DNA of 64,000 bases from Mycolicibacter virginiensis (GTDB lineage: Bacteria > Actinomycetota > Actinomycetes > Mycobacteriales > Mycobacteriaceae), in the NCBI RefSeq assembly GCF_022374935.2, contig NZ_CP092430.2:3844001-3908000 (forward strand), read 5' to 3'. The notes beneath the pieces are model-generated. The model worked only from the letters and a program-made list of their open reading frames with translations. It was not told the DNA's origin and did not search any database. Position numbers and translations under genes: made by a program. Below, piece after piece: positions 9,372 to 21,362 of the stretch. Numbering within the stretch: position 1 is the stretch's first letter; every line of letters begins with the position of its first letter.

Positions 9372-10007
9372 ATGAAGGCATTCCGCATCCTGGCGGCAGG
9401 AGCCGCTGCTACAGCGCTGCTGATGGACCCCACCGCGTCATCGACGCCGACAGCCTCGGCTGACGGTTGCCCAGATGTCGAGGTGGTGTTCGCTCGCGGG
9501 ACCAGCGAGCCGCCGGGCCTGGGTCGGGTAGGCGACGGCCTGGTCAACGCGCTGCGGAACCAGACGTCCCGCTCGGTTGGCGCCTACGCGGTCAACTACC
9601 CGGCCAGCTACGACTTCGGCCGGGCAGCCGACGGCGCCAACGACGCCAGCGCCCACATCATGTGGATGGTGGAGAACTGCCCGGGCACCCGCCTGGTCCT
9701 CGGCGGCTACTCACAGGGCGCGGCGATCATCGACATCGTGGCGGCGGCACCGGTGCCCGGCTTCGGCTTCACCGCGCCGCTGCCGCCCGAGGCCGCCGAC
9801 CACGTCGCGGCGATCGCGGTGTTCGGCAACCCGTCGAACAAGATCGGGCAGCCGCTGACCAACAGTCCGGCTTACGGATTCAAGACCATCGACCTGTGTA
9901 CCGATGGCGACCCGGTGTGCTCCCCCGGGCGCATTTTCTCCGCGCACTCCGGCTACACACCCGGCATGACCAATCAGGCCGCCTCGTTCGTCGCCGGCCT
10001 GCTGTAG
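9372..10007 (+). CDS. Secreted cutinase (second of a tandem pair)
   Basis: A 211-residue cutinase paralogous to its upstream neighbour; the core [20 protein letters not shown] is almost identical in both. The signal peptide ends near TASA, before DGCPDVEV. The triad is Ser114 (GGYSQGA), Asp180 (DGDPVC) and His192 (SAHSGY). It is secreted and likely acts on esters outside the cell. Position matches Rv3452 (cut4). The 59-bp spacer has a candidate -10, so the pair may be expressed separately. A strong hairpin follows 11 bp after the stop codon. Substrate preference cannot be inferred. Confidence 0.93.
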   Translation: MKAFRILAAGAAATALLMDPTASSTPTASADGCPDVEVVFARGTSEPPGLGRVGDGLVNALRNQTSRSVGAYAVNYPASYDFGRAADGANDASAHIMWMVENCPGTRLVLGGYSQGAAIIDIVAAAPVPGFGFTAPLPPEAADHVAAIAVFGNPSNKIGQPLTNSPAYGFKTIDLCTDGDPVCSPGRIFSAHSGYTPGMTNQAASFVAGLL

Positions 10008-10018
10008 CCCGGTTGCCT

Positions 10019-10074
10019 CGAGTGTGCGGTTTGGTCGCCGAAAACGCGCTTCCGCGACCCAAACCGCACACTCG
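10019..10074. terminator. Bidirectional hairpin between cutinase and truA
   Basis: Two arms of about 20 bases pair almost perfectly, with one extra C in the right arm, around a 16-18 base GC-rich loop. The left arm opens cgagtgtgcggtttgg. The element fills the space between the convergent stop codons at 10007 and 10080. It lacks a U-tract, as is usual for mycobacterial terminators. Confidence 0.7.
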
Positions 10075-10079
10075 GTGGT

Positions 10080-10955
10080 CTAGCGAGTGCGAATATCCCG
10101 GGTGATGATGGTGCGCGCTCCCAGCTGATCGTCCGGCGGGTAATCCACCCCGACCAAGGTCAGCCCACGTGCGGGTGCGGCGGTGAAATCACTGGATCGG
10201 CGCTGCGCGTTCAGCAGATCTGCACACCACGAGGCATCGCGGCGGTGCTCACCGACCGCCAGCACCGCCCCGACCAACGAGCGCACCATCGACCAGCAGA
10301 ACGCGTCGGCGCTGACGTGCGCGGTCACCAGCTCACCGTCACGCACCCAGTCCAAGCGCTGCAGGTCGCGAATGGTGGTCGCTCCCTCGCGGTGCCGGCA
10401 AAAGGCCGCAAAGTCATGCAGCCCCACCAGATTTCGGGAGGCTTCGGCCATCGCGTCGACGTCCAGCGGCCGCGACCAGGCGGTGATGTAGCGGGCCTCT
10501 TGAGGCGCCACCCCATAGGGCGCGGTCGACAACCGGTAGGCGTAGTGGCGACGCAGCGCCGAGAACCGGGCGTCGAAGTCAGCTACGGTGCGCTGCACCC
10601 GCAGCACCCGCACGTCGATCGGCAGGAAGCGCGCCAATCGCCGTGTCAGCGCCAGGAACTCCGGCTCGCCGTCACGCCGGGTGCGCGAATAGGCGTGCTG
10701 CAGCGCCGAATCCGGTACATCGATGTGGGCCACCTGCCCGGTGGCGTGCACGCCTGTGTCGGTGCGTCCCGCCGCGAACAACCGCACCGGAGTGCGGAAC
10801 ACGGTCGTCAGAGCCTCATCGAGAACTCCGGCGACCGTGCGCTGTCCCGCCTGAACCGCCCAGCCGGCGAATTCCGTGCCGTCGTAGGCGATGTCGAGCC
10901 GAAGCCGGACGACTTCGGCCGTACCGTCAGGACTCGTCGGTACCCTCGGCCGCAT
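10080..10955 (-). CDS. truA: tRNA pseudouridine(38-40) synthase TruA
   Basis: A 291-residue TruA-family enzyme that isomerises uridines 38-40 in the anticodon stem of tRNAs. The catalytic aspartate lies in [17 protein letters not shown], and the opening [19 protein letters not shown] is typical of the family. ATG 10955 was chosen; it overlaps the 3' end of rplQ by 29 bp, consistent with the rpoA-rplQ-truA operon of actinobacteria. The first 15 or so residues precede the conserved core and are not recognisable. It is the last gene of the minus-strand alpha operon and ends at a hairpin shared with the convergent cutinase gene. Confidence 0.95.
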   Translation of the reverse strand: MRPRVPTSPDGTAEVVRLRLDIAYDGTEFAGWAVQAGQRTVAGVLDEALTTVFRTPVRLFAAGRTDTGVHATGQVAHIDVPDSALQHAYSRTRRDGEPEFLALTRRLARFLPIDVRVLRVQRTVADFDARFSALRRHYAYRLSTAPYGVAPQEARYITAWSRPLDVDAMAEASRNLVGLHDFAAFCRHREGATTIRDLQRLDWVRDGELVTAHVSADAFCWSMVRSLVGAVLAVGEHRRDASWCADLLNAQRRSSDFTAAPARGLTLVGVDYPPDDQLGARTIITRDIRTR

Positions 10956-11481
10956 CGGTGGCCTCGGTGGCTTCAGCAGCCTCGGTCGCCTCGGCGGCCG
11001 GCTCTTCGACCTTCTCCTCGACCTCGGCGGGCTTCTCGGCCTTCTCGGTCTTGGGGGCAGCCTTCTCCGCCTTGGCTTCAGTCTTAGCGGCCCTACGTGC
11101 CTTCTCAGCCTCCGAGGTCACGGTCTTCTCCCGGACCAGTTCGATCACGGCCATCGGGGCGTTGTCACCCTGACGCGGCTCGACCTTGATGATCCGGGTG
11201 TAGCCACCGCTGCGGTCCGCGAAGTGCGGGGCGATCTCGGCGAACAGCGAGTGCACCACGTCCTTGTCGCGGATCTTCTTGAGCACCTCACGCCGGTTGT
11301 GCAGCGTGCCCTTCTTGGCGTGGGTGATCAGCTTCTCGGCGTACGGCCGCAATGCCCGCGCCTTCGGCTCGGTCGTCTTGATCCGGCCGTGAGTGAACAG
11401 CGACGTGGCCAAGTTGGCCAGCAGCGCCTTCTGGTGCGAGGACTTTCCGCCGAGGCGGGGACCCTTAGTGGGCTTGGGCAT
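10927..11481 (-). CDS. rplQ: 50S ribosomal protein L17
   Basis: A 184-residue L17. The conserved core [20 protein letters not shown] through [20 protein letters not shown] covers about the first 115 residues. It is followed by a low-complexity Ala/Glu/Lys/Thr extension of about 65 residues, as in other mycobacterial L17 proteins. L17 lies near the exit-tunnel region of the 50S subunit. The gene follows rpoA by 74 bp and overlaps truA by 29 bp. The acidic tail ends in EGTDES and is probably disordered. Confidence 0.96.
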   Translation of the reverse strand: MPKPTKGPRLGGKSSHQKALLANLATSLFTHGRIKTTEPKARALRPYAEKLITHAKKGTLHNRREVLKKIRDKDVVHSLFAEIAPHFADRSGGYTRIIKVEPRQGDNAPMAVIELVREKTVTSEAEKARRAAKTEAKAEKAAPKTEKAEKPAEVEEKVEEPAAEATEAAEATEATDAAEGTDES

Positions 11482-11555
11482 TGCGACTTCTCCTAAATGG
11501 GGCCGGCCCCCGTATCAGGTAGGGCCGGGACGGCTCTCTTTCGAGAGGTTTGGCG

Positions 11556-12671
<1,116 letters not shown>

Positions 12672-13277
12672 TTACTTCGAGTAGAACTCGACGATCAGCT
12701 GCTCGGTGAGCGGCACGTCGATCTGGGCACGCTCCGGCAGCTGGTGAACCAGGATGCGCTGACGCTCCCCGACCACCTGCAGCCAACCCGGGATCGGGCG
12801 GTCGCCGGCGACCTCACGGGAGATCTGGAAAGGCACCGTGTTGATCGACTTGTCCTTGACGTCGATGATGTCGTACTGCGACACCTGGTAGCTGGGCACG
12901 TCGACCTTCACACCGTTGACGGTGAAGTGGCCGTGGCTGACCAGCTGACGGGCCATCCGGCGGGTGCGGGCCAGGCCAGCGCGGTAAACCACGTTGTCCA
13001 GCCGGCTCTCCAGGATGCGCAGCAGCTCCTCGCCGGTCTTGCCGCCACGACGGACGGCTTCCTCGTAGTAGCGACGGAACTGCTTCTCCATCACGCCGTA
13101 GGTGAAGCGCGCCTTCTGCTTCTCCTGCAGCTGCAGCCGGTATTCGCTCTCCTTGATCCGCGCGCGACCGTGCTGGCCGGGCGGGTAGGGGCGCTTTTCG
13201 AATGCCTGGTCGCCGCCGACGAGGTCAACACCCAGACGGCGGGACTTGCGGGTGGCGGGTCCGGTGTAACGAGCCAT
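12672..13277 (-). CDS. rpsD: 30S ribosomal protein S4
   Basis: A 201-residue S4, a primary 16S rRNA-binding protein of the small subunit, with the S4 RNA-binding fold in MARQLVSHGHFTVNGVKVDV. It begins MARYTGPATRKSRRLGVDL and ends VEFYSK, as in mycobacteria. It has no N-terminal zinc-binding cysteines, so it is the C-minus form. The ATG has an AGGAGG-type site upstream. The gene lies 15 bp after rpsK and 72 bp before rpoA within the alpha operon. Confidence 0.98.
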   Translation of the reverse strand: MARYTGPATRKSRRLGVDLVGGDQAFEKRPYPPGQHGRARIKESEYRLQLQEKQKARFTYGVMEKQFRRYYEEAVRRGGKTGEELLRILESRLDNVVYRAGLARTRRMARQLVSHGHFTVNGVKVDVPSYQVSQYDIIDVKDKSINTVPFQISREVAGDRPIPGWLQVVGERQRILVHQLPERAQIDVPLTEQLIVEFYSK

Positions 13278-13292
13278 TTTGTTTCAGTCCTC

Positions 13293-13703
13293 CTAGACCC
13301 GACGCCGCTTGGGCGGACGGCAACCGTTGTGCGGCTGCGGGGTGACATCGGAAATCGCACCGACCTCGAGGCCGGCGGCCTGCAGCGAGCGGATCGCGGT
13401 CTCACGACCCGAACCCGGGCCCTTGACGAACACGTCGACCTTCTTCACGCCGTGCTCCTGCGCCTTGCGGGCAGCGTTCTCGGCGGCCAGCTGCGCGGCG
13501 AACGGAGTGGACTTACGCGAGCCCTTGAAGCCCACGTGACCCGACGACGCCCACGCGATCACGTTGCCCTGCGGGTCGGTGATCGTCACGATCGTGTTGT
13601 TGAAGGTGCTCTTGATGTGAGCGGCACCGTGCGGGATGTTCTTCTTTTCCCGACGCCGAGTCTTCTGGCCCTTCTTGGGCCCGGTCGCTTTCTTGGTTGC
13701 CAT
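13293..13703 (-). CDS. rpsK: 30S ribosomal protein S11
   Basis: A 136-residue S11, part of the platform of the 30S subunit. A basic N-terminus ([20 protein letters not shown]) precedes the conserved [20 protein letters not shown] and the closing [18 protein letters not shown]. The gene starts 5 bp after rpsM ends and precedes rpsD by 15 bp, the usual gene order. Length and ends match mycobacterial S11, so the start is secure. Confidence 0.98.
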   Translation of the reverse strand: MATKKATGPKKGQKTRRREKKNIPHGAAHIKSTFNNTIVTITDPQGNVIAWASSGHVGFKGSRKSTPFAAQLAAENAARKAQEHGVKKVDVFVKGPGSGRETAIRSLQAAGLEVGAISDVTPQPHNGCRPPKRRRV

Positions 13704-13708
13704 GGGTC

Positions 13709-14083
13709 TTACCTGGCCTTCTTCTTACCGGCGATGGTGCGCTTCGGGCCCTTACGGGTGCGCGCGTTGGTCTTGGTCCGCTGGCCGCGCACCGGCAGGC
13801 CGCGACGGTGCCGCAGACCCTGGTAGCAGCCGATCTCAATCTTGCGACGGATGTCCGCCTGCACCTCGCGGCGCAGGTCGCCCTCAACCTTCAGGTTGCG
13901 CTCGATGTAGTCACGCAACTGGGTGAGCTGGTCGTCGGTCAGGTCCTTGCTGCGCTGGTCCTTGTCGATACCGGTCGCGGCCAGGATTTCGTTGGAGCGA
14001 GTACGGCCGATGCCGTAAATGTAGGTCAGCGCGATCTCCATGCGCTTATCGCGCGGCAGGTCGACGCCCACAAGTCGAGCCAT
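13709..14083 (-). CDS. rpsM: 30S ribosomal protein S13
   Basis: A 124-residue S13, which sits at the head of the 30S subunit and contacts the P-site tRNA. It starts [20 protein letters not shown] and ends in the basic tail [20 protein letters not shown]. The helix-two-turn-helix core [16 protein letters not shown] is intact. It is separated from rpmJ by an unusually long 231-bp gap and from rpsK by 5 bp. The gap may carry a second promoter or leader for rpsM-rpsK-rpsD-rpoA. Confidence 0.98.
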   Translation of the reverse strand: MARLVGVDLPRDKRMEIALTYIYGIGRTRSNEILAATGIDKDQRSKDLTDDQLTQLRDYIERNLKVEGDLRREVQADIRRKIEIGCYQGLRHRRGLPVRGQRTKTNARTRKGPKRTIAGKKKAR

Positions 14084-14233
14084 GGGGGCATGCCCCTTTC
14101 ATCTTCGTTACGGAGGTTGTGATCCCAGCCCGTTCCCGGCCTACTGCTCCGGGGCCCGGCCTCCGATCCGGGCGTGTGTGGGCGGCCTATCCGCTCACTG
14201 GTACTGGGAGGTCTGCATTCAGTTGTGGCTGGT

Positions 14234-14250
14234 GCCCGGCTTCGCCGGGC
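14234..14250. other. GC-rich stem-loop in the rpmJ-rpsM intergenic region
   Basis: gcccggc and gccgggc pair perfectly around a ttc/gaa loop. The stem lies in the middle of the 231-bp non-coding gap between rpmJ and rpsM. It could be an internal attenuator or processing site, but chance is possible at this GC content. No coding frame is convincing in the gap. Confidence 0.35.
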
Positions 14251-14314
14251 CGGCGATCTGTGTCGATGGCGACGACCCGCTGCGCCCGGCTGGCGCCGCG
14301 CTAGCGGTCGCCGC

Positions 14315-14428
14315 TTAGCCCTGGCGCTGCTTGTGGCGCGGGTCCGAGCAGATCACCATGACCCGGCCGTGCCGACGGATCACCCTGCACTTGTCGCAGA
14401 TCGGCTTGACGCTGGGGTTCACCTTCAC
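14315..14428 (-). CDS. rpmJ: 50S ribosomal protein L36
   Basis: A 37-residue protein starting at GTG 14428: [20 protein letters not shown], then [17 protein letters not shown] and TAA at 14317-14315. The zinc-ribbon ligands Cys11, Cys14, Cys27 and His32 are present, so this is the zinc-binding (C-plus) L36. L36 helps organise 23S rRNA in the large subunit. The gene lies 54 bp after infA, the standard infA-rpmJ-rpsM order. Confidence 0.96.
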
Positions 14429-14482
14429 GGCTGCTGTGGTCCTGTTCTAATCGCTGGTTGACGTACTTCGGGCGGTCGGGAG

Positions 14483-14704
14483 CTACTTGTACCGGTAGAC
14501 GATGCGTCCGCGGGACAGGTCGTAGGGAGACAACTCCACGACCACCCGGTCTTCCGGCAGGATACGGATGTAGTGCTGCCGCATCTTGCCGCTGATGTGG
14601 GCGAGCACCTTGTGACCGTTCTCCAGCTCAATGCGAAACATCGCATTGGGCAGGGGTTCGACCACTCGACCCTCGACCTCGATTGCACCGTCTTTTTTGG
14701 CCAT
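14483..14704 (-). CDS. infA: Translation initiation factor IF-1
   Basis: A 73-residue IF-1, a single S1/OB-fold protein that occupies the 30S A site during initiation. It reads [20 protein letters not shown] and ends [16 protein letters not shown], matching actinobacterial IF-1 over its full length. The ATG at 14704 has GGAGAGTA just upstream. It is the first gene of the minus-strand alpha operon. The 290 bp to the divergent membrane gene at 14995 must hold the operon promoter, but I see no confident -35/-10 pair. Confidence 0.97.
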
Positions 14705-14994
14705 TACTCTCCGGCGATCCTCCGTGTCTGACTTACTTGTCGCGTGTGCATGCGCCCGCCACGGCGCAGCATCGACTACGACTGCAAAACGTGGGCCGGT
14801 GACAGGAAATTCCAGGTAGAACCCCAAGAATCTCAGACTGGACACGCAAGAGTCGACGCGGACGCCGCACCGTCGACCTACGATACCCGCATCCGCCCCC
14901 CACGCCAAAAACGGCGGGTTCGCACACGGCGCCGGCATGCGAGGATGACCCTGACAATCGGCGAACCGGCGGCGCTCGACCTACAGGAGGCGTG

Positions 14995-15489
14995 GTGACG
15001 ATTGTGTACCTGGCGGCGTTCGCCGTCGGTGCGATCGCCCTGCTCACCGCCTTGCTGCTGACCGATATCGGCCACGACGGGATGCCGTTCCTGAGCCTGA
15101 CCGGAATGTCCGCCGCACTGGTCGGAACGGGCGCCGGCGGACTCGTGGCGACATGGGCCGGGTTCAGCGCCCTGCCCGCGGGCGCGCTGGGTCTCGGCAC
15201 TGGAGTCACCCTGGCCTTCATCCTGCACGGTGTTGTGCTGCCCTACCTGCGGCGACAGGAATCGAACTCCCAGCACGGGCGGTCGGCCTATATCGGCCTG
15301 TTGGGCACCGTGACGATCGACGTGCCGCCCGGCGGGTGGGGTGAGATCGCCTTCGTCGACCCCGACGGCAACCGGGTCCGGTCCCGGGCGATCAGCCCGG
15401 AGCCGCAGACTCTGGCCAAGGCCACCCGCGTCTACATCGCCGATGTCGACGCCGATTACCTGCACGTCGTCGCAGTACCCGCTCAGTAA
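14995..15489 (+). CDS. NfeD-like membrane protein
   Basis: A 164-residue protein. Three hydrophobic helices fill the first 80 or so residues (VYLAAFAVGAIALLTALLL; MSAALVGTGAGGLVATWAGF; ALGLGTGVTLAFILHGVVLP). A soluble domain of about 75 residues with GLLGTVTIDVPPGGWGEIAF resembles the OB-fold of NfeD proteins. NfeD proteins are membrane partners of flotillin/SPFH proteins, and a flotillin gene follows after 21 bp, which supports the call. AGGAGG at 14985-14990 precedes a GTG-GTG pair (14992, 14995); the second was chosen for spacing. I do not recall this pair at this position in M. tuberculosis. Confidence 0.75.
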   Translation: MTIVYLAAFAVGAIALLTALLLTDIGHDGMPFLSLTGMSAALVGTGAGGLVATWAGFSALPAGALGLGTGVTLAFILHGVVLPYLRRQESNSQHGRSAYIGLLGTVTIDVPPGGWGEIAFVDPDGNRVRSRAISPEPQTLAKATRVYIADVDADYLHVVAVPAQ

Positions 15490-15510
15490 CCCGCTAGAGA
15501 GGCAGTAATC

Positions 15511-17001
15511 GTGTCGCTTGTCTTGATCGTGACCATCGGCACTATCGCAGCACTGTTGTTGCTGGTCGTGTTGCCGATGATCTACGTGAAGAACTACATC
15601 AAGGTCCCGCCGAACGAAGTCGCGGTGTTCACCGGGCGGGGTACGCCGAAGGTGGTGCGCGGCGGGGCCAGGTTCCGGATGCCGGGCATCGAACGGGTCG
15701 ACATCATGTCGCTGGAGCCGTTCAACGTCAGCATCAACCTGCAGAACGCGCTGTCCAACAACGGCGTGCCGGTCAACGTCGAAGCCGTCGGCCTGGTCCG
15801 CATCGGCTCGGCCGACGAAGCCGTGCAGACCGCGGTGCAACGCTTCCTGACGTCGGACCTCGATGATCTGCAGCGCCAGATCAACGACATCCTGGCCGGG
15901 AGCCTGCGTGGCATCACCGCCACGATGACCGTCGAGGACCTCAACTCCAACCGCGACACGCTGGCCCGCAGCGTGGTCGAGGAAGCCGGCACCGACTTGG
16001 CCCGCATCGGCATGGAAGTCGACGTTCTCAAGATCGCCGGTATCTCCGACCGCAATGGTTATCTCGAATCGCTTGGTCAGCGCCGCATCGCCGAGGTGAA
16101 ACGCGACGCCACGGTAGGCACCGCCGAGGCTGAGCGGGACGCCCAGATCCAGTCGGCCAAGGCGCGCCAGGCCGGTGCGGTCGCCCAGGCCGAAGCCGAC
16201 ACTGCCATCGCTACCGCCAATCAGAAGCGCGATGTCGAGCTGGCCCGGTTGCGCGCCCAGACCGAGGCCGAGAACGCCCAAGCTGACCAGGCCGGTCCGC
16301 TGGCGCACGCTCGCGCCGAGAAGGACGTCGGGATCGCCGTCGAACAGGCCGAGGCCGCCCGTGTGCAGGCCCGCATTGAAGTGGAACAGCGTCGCGCCGA
16401 GCAGGCCCAGGCCGCGCTGCAAGCCGATGTGATCGCCCCCGCCGAGGCGCAGCGGCAGGCCGATGTGGCCCGGGCCGAGGGGCAGCGCCAGGCCGCGATC
16501 CTGGCGGCACAGGCCCAGGCAGAGGCGGCCCGACAGGCCGGTGAAGCACAAGCCGACGCGCGCAAGGCGGCCGCCGACGCCCTGCGGGTGGAACGCCAGG
16601 CCGAAGCCGACGGCGCCAGGGCGGCCCTGGTCGCCGAAGCCGAGGGCACCAAGGCCAAGCTGCTTGCCGAAGCCGAGGGTAAGAAGGAGATTGCCAACGC
16701 CCTCAACAGCTACAGCGCGGAGGCAGCCCGAATGCTGATGCTCCCCGACGTGCTGGCTTCGGTGGTGGCGGCCACCCAGGCCGCAGCCGCGCCACTGTCG
16801 GACATCGAGCGACTGTCGATTGTCGGCGGTGCCGGCGATGCGCAGGATGCGATCGGCGGTCTACTGGGTATCAGTCCGTTGGGCATCGCCAAGGTGCTGG
16901 AAACGTTGAAGGCATCCGGGGTGGACGTGGCGGCCATGCTGAGTCCGAAGGACACCGAATCGCCACCGGTCCCCAACTCGTATCCGCTGCCCACCGAGTA
17001 A
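15511..17001 (+). CDS. Flotillin/SPFH-domain family protein
   Basis: A 496-residue protein with an N-terminal membrane helix (LVLIVTIGTIAALLLLVVLP), an SPFH/band-7 domain over about residues 30-200, and a long Ala/Glu/Gln/Arg coiled coil over about 200-410 (repeats such as AEAERDAQIQ and QAEAARQAGE). The C-terminus is hydrophobic and Ala/Leu-rich. This is the layout of bacterial flotillins (FloT/YqiK type), which oligomerise on the inner membrane and organise membrane domains. It is coupled to the NfeD-like gene 21 bp upstream. The LLM oxidoreductase gene starts 24 bp downstream and may share the transcript. Confidence 0.88.
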   Translation: MSLVLIVTIGTIAALLLLVVLPMIYVKNYIKVPPNEVAVFTGRGTPKVVRGGARFRMPGIERVDIMSLEPFNVSINLQNALSNNGVPVNVEAVGLVRIGSADEAVQTAVQRFLTSDLDDLQRQINDILAGSLRGITATMTVEDLNSNRDTLARSVVEEAGTDLARIGMEVDVLKIAGISDRNGYLESLGQRRIAEVKRDATVGTAEAERDAQIQSAKARQAGAVAQAEADTAIATANQKRDVELARLRAQTEAENAQADQAGPLAHARAEKDVGIAVEQAEAARVQARIEVEQRRAEQAQAALQADVIAPAEAQRQADVARAEGQRQAAILAAQAQAEAARQAGEAQADARKAAADALRVERQAEADGARAALVAEAEGTKAKLLAEAEGKKEIANALNSYSAEAARMLMLPDVLASVVAATQAAAAPLSDIERLSIVGGAGDAQDAIGGLLGISPLGIAKVLETLKASGVDVAAMLSPKDTESPPVPNSYPLPTE

Positions 17002-17024
17002 CTGCAACGAGCACAGGAGTCACG

Positions 17025-18963
<1,939 letters not shown>

Positions 18964-18964
18964 C

Positions 18965-19549
18965 GTGCAGGCGCGCGAGCTGGCCATCCCCGGAGCATGG
19001 GAGCTCACCCCGACTCAGCACTCCGATTCCCGCGGCGTGTTCTTCGAGTGGTTCACCGACCGCGAATTCACCGCATTCGCCGGGCACCGTTTCGACCTGC
19101 GCCAAGCCAACTGCTCGGTGTCGAGCGCCGGAGTGCTGCGCGGACTGCACTTTGCCCAACTGCCGCCCGGTCAAGCCAAATACGTCACCTGCGTGTCAGG
19201 TTCGGTCTTCGACGTCGTCGTCGACATCCGGGTCGGCTCCCCGACCTACGGTCACTGGGATGCGGTACTGCTGGACGCCCAGGATCGTCGGTCGGTGTAT
19301 CTCGCCGCGGGCTTGGCGCATGGATTCCTTGCACTGCAAGACAATTCGACGGTGATGTACCTGTGCTCAGCCGAATACGATCCGCAGCGCGAGCACACCA
19401 TCTGCGCCACCGACCCCGCGATCGGGATCGACTGGCCGGCCGATCACCCGTTGGTGCTCTCTGACCGGGATGCGAGCGCCCCGTCGCTGGAGCAGGTCCG
19501 GGAAGCCGGGTTGCTGCCCTCCTGGAAGCCCACCCCCGAGCCGCGCTAG
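18965..19549 (+). CDS. rmlC: dTDP-4-dehydrorhamnose 3,5-epimerase
   Basis: A 194-residue RmlC-type cupin. It epimerises the 4-keto sugar made by RmlB at C3 and C5. The catalytic His62 is in VLRGLHF, the substrate loop is DSRGVFFEWF, and AHGFLALQD is conserved. The GTG start lies 1 bp after the rmlB stop, so the two are translationally linked. The final 15 residues are Pro-rich and variable. The remaining pathway genes rmlA and rmlD are not in the window, as expected for mycobacteria. Confidence 0.95.
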   Translation: MQARELAIPGAWELTPTQHSDSRGVFFEWFTDREFTAFAGHRFDLRQANCSVSSAGVLRGLHFAQLPPGQAKYVTCVSGSVFDVVVDIRVGSPTYGHWDAVLLDAQDRRSVYLAAGLAHGFLALQDNSTVMYLCSAEYDPQREHTICATDPAIGIDWPADHPLVLSDRDASAPSLEQVREAGLLPSWKPTPEPR

Positions 19550-19757
19550 ATCGGCGGTCCAGCTTCGCACCCAACAGGGCGCGGATGACCATGTCGGCCA
19601 GCCACCAACGGCCCGAGTGGGTACACAGCCGATCATGCGGGCGATCGGATCGACCGCCGTCCGATCATGGCGGAAGCGCCGGACGCGAATCCCCGCCGCG
19701 ACCCCAGTGCCGGGCGCTTCACACCCGCCGTGAACGCGGCAACGACCCTCTAGCAAT

Positions 19758-19775
19758 TACTAGGATGTCCTAGTA
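19758..19775. promoter_or_regulatory. Perfect palindrome upstream of mmsA, likely operator
   Basis: tactaggatgtcctagta is a perfect inverted repeat: 8-bp arms around a TG centre. It stands out in a 288-bp non-coding gap and in an AT-rich patch. It overlaps TAGTAT (19771-19776), a plausible -10 located 62 bp before the mmsA ATG. A repressor bound here would cover the promoter. The regulator is not identified; no regulator gene is adjacent. Confidence 0.6.
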
Positions 19776-19837
19776 TTCTCGGAACCGGGCAGATTCAGCC
19801 CACCACTCGCCACTGAAAACACTCCCGGGATGACCGC

Positions 19838-21358
19838 ATGAGCACACAGATTCCGCACTTCATCGATGGCCACCGAAACGCCGGCTCGTCACAGCGCACC
19901 ACCGATGTCTTCGACCCCAACACCGGAAAGGTGCAGGCCACCCTGCCGCTGGCCAACACCGCGGACGTCGACGCCGCGGTCACCTCCGCGGCCGCGGCCC
20001 AGCGCGGTTGGGCCGCCTACAACCCGCAGCGCCGGGCCCGGGTGATGATGCGTTTCATCGACCTGGTCAACACCCACGTCGACGAGCTGGCCGAGTTGCT
20101 CTCCCGCGAGCACGGCAAGACCCTCGAGGACGCCCGCGGCGACATCCAGCGCGGCATCGAGGTGATCGAGTTCTGCGTCGGGATCCCGCACCTGCTCAAA
20201 GGCGAGCACACCGAGGGCGCCGGCCCGGGCATCGACGTGTTCTCGCTGCGCCAGCCGCTGGGCGTGGTCGCCGGGATCACTCCGTTCAACTTCCCGGCGA
20301 TGATCCCGCTGTGGCAGGCCGGACCGGCCCTGGCGTGTGGAAATGCATTCATCCTCAAGCCGTCCGAGCGTGACCCGTCGGTGCCGGTGCGTCTTGCCGA
20401 ATTGTTCGTGGAGGCCGGCTTGCCGCCGGGCGTGCTGCAGGTGGTGCACGGCGACAAGGAAGCCGTCGACGCCCTGCTGCACCACCCGCAGGTCGCCGCG
20501 ATCGGCTTCGTCGGCAGCTCCGACATCGCGCAGTACATCTATTCGACGGCCACCGCCAACGGTAAACGTGCCCAGTGCTTCGGTGGGGCCAAGAACCACA
20601 TGATCGTGATGCCCGACGCCGACCTGGACCAGGCCGTCGACGCACTGATCGGCGCCGGCTACGGCAGTGCCGGGGAGCGCTGCATGGCGATCTCGGTGGC
20701 GGTCCCCGTCGGCGAGCAGACCGCCGAGCGGTTGCGCTCCCGGCTAGTGGAGCGCATCAACGGCCTGCGGGTCGGCCACAGCCTGGACCCCAAGGCGGAC
20801 TACGGCCCGCTGGTCACCCGGGCCGCTCTGGACCGGGTCAACGACTACATCGGCCAAGGCGTGACCGCCGGCGCCGAGCTGGTGATCGACGGCCGCGAAC
20901 GGGCCAGCGACGACACCCAATTCGGCGACGCCGATCTGACCGGCGGCTTCTTCGCCGGCCCAACGCTGTTCGACCGTGTCACCACCGACATGTCGATCTA
21001 CACCGACGAGATCTTCGGCCCGGTGCTGTGCATCGTGCGTGCCCACGATTACGAAGAAGCCCTGCGCCTGCCCAGCGAGCACGAGTACGGCAACGGGGTG
21101 GCGATCTTCACCCGCGACGGCGACACCGCCCGCGACTTCACCTCCCGGGTGCAGGTCGGCATGGTCGGTGTGAACGTGCCGATTCCGGTGCCGGTGGCCT
21201 ATCACACCTTCGGCGGCTGGAAGCGGTCCGGCTTCGGCGACCTCAACCAGCACGGGACGGCGTCCATCACGTTCTACACGAAGGTGAAGACCGTCACGCA
21301 GCGTTGGCCCTCGGGGATCAAGGATGGCGCTGAATTCCACATCCCCACAATGGAATAG
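19838..21358 (+). CDS. mmsA: CoA-acylating methylmalonate-semialdehyde dehydrogenase
   Basis: A 506-residue aldehyde dehydrogenase. It oxidises (methyl)malonate semialdehyde to propionyl-CoA or acetyl-CoA in valine and thymine breakdown. The catalytic Cys282 is in AGERCMAISVAV; family segments include GITPFNFPAMIPLWQ, KPSERDPSVPVRL and the C-terminal PVAYHTFGGWKRSGFGD. Length matches Rv0753c. It is the first gene of a three-gene operon (mmsA, acyl-CoA dehydrogenase, mmsB) that covers consecutive steps of isobutyryl-CoA catabolism. The ATG was chosen at the conserved N-terminus; no strong Shine-Dalgarno is visible. The palindrome about 60 bp upstream suggests repressor control. Confidence 0.95.
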   Translation: MSTQIPHFIDGHRNAGSSQRTTDVFDPNTGKVQATLPLANTADVDAAVTSAAAAQRGWAAYNPQRRARVMMRFIDLVNTHVDELAELLSREHGKTLEDARGDIQRGIEVIEFCVGIPHLLKGEHTEGAGPGIDVFSLRQPLGVVAGITPFNFPAMIPLWQAGPALACGNAFILKPSERDPSVPVRLAELFVEAGLPPGVLQVVHGDKEAVDALLHHPQVAAIGFVGSSDIAQYIYSTATANGKRAQCFGGAKNHMIVMPDADLDQAVDALIGAGYGSAGERCMAISVAVPVGEQTAERLRSRLVERINGLRVGHSLDPKADYGPLVTRAALDRVNDYIGQGVTAGAELVIDGRERASDDTQFGDADLTGGFFAGPTLFDRVTTDMSIYTDEIFGPVLCIVRAHDYEEALRLPSEHEYGNGVAIFTRDGDTARDFTSRVQVGMVGVNVPIPVPVAYHTFGGWKRSGFGDLNQHGTASITFYTKVKTVTQRWPSGIKDGAEFHIPTME

Positions 21359-21362
21359 GACA

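Noticed and set aside
14878..16551. 557-codon minus-strand frame opposite the NfeD and flotillin genes
   Set aside because: It is the shadow of the Ala/Glu-rich coiled coil. The plus strand has two recognisable families with ribosome-binding sites.
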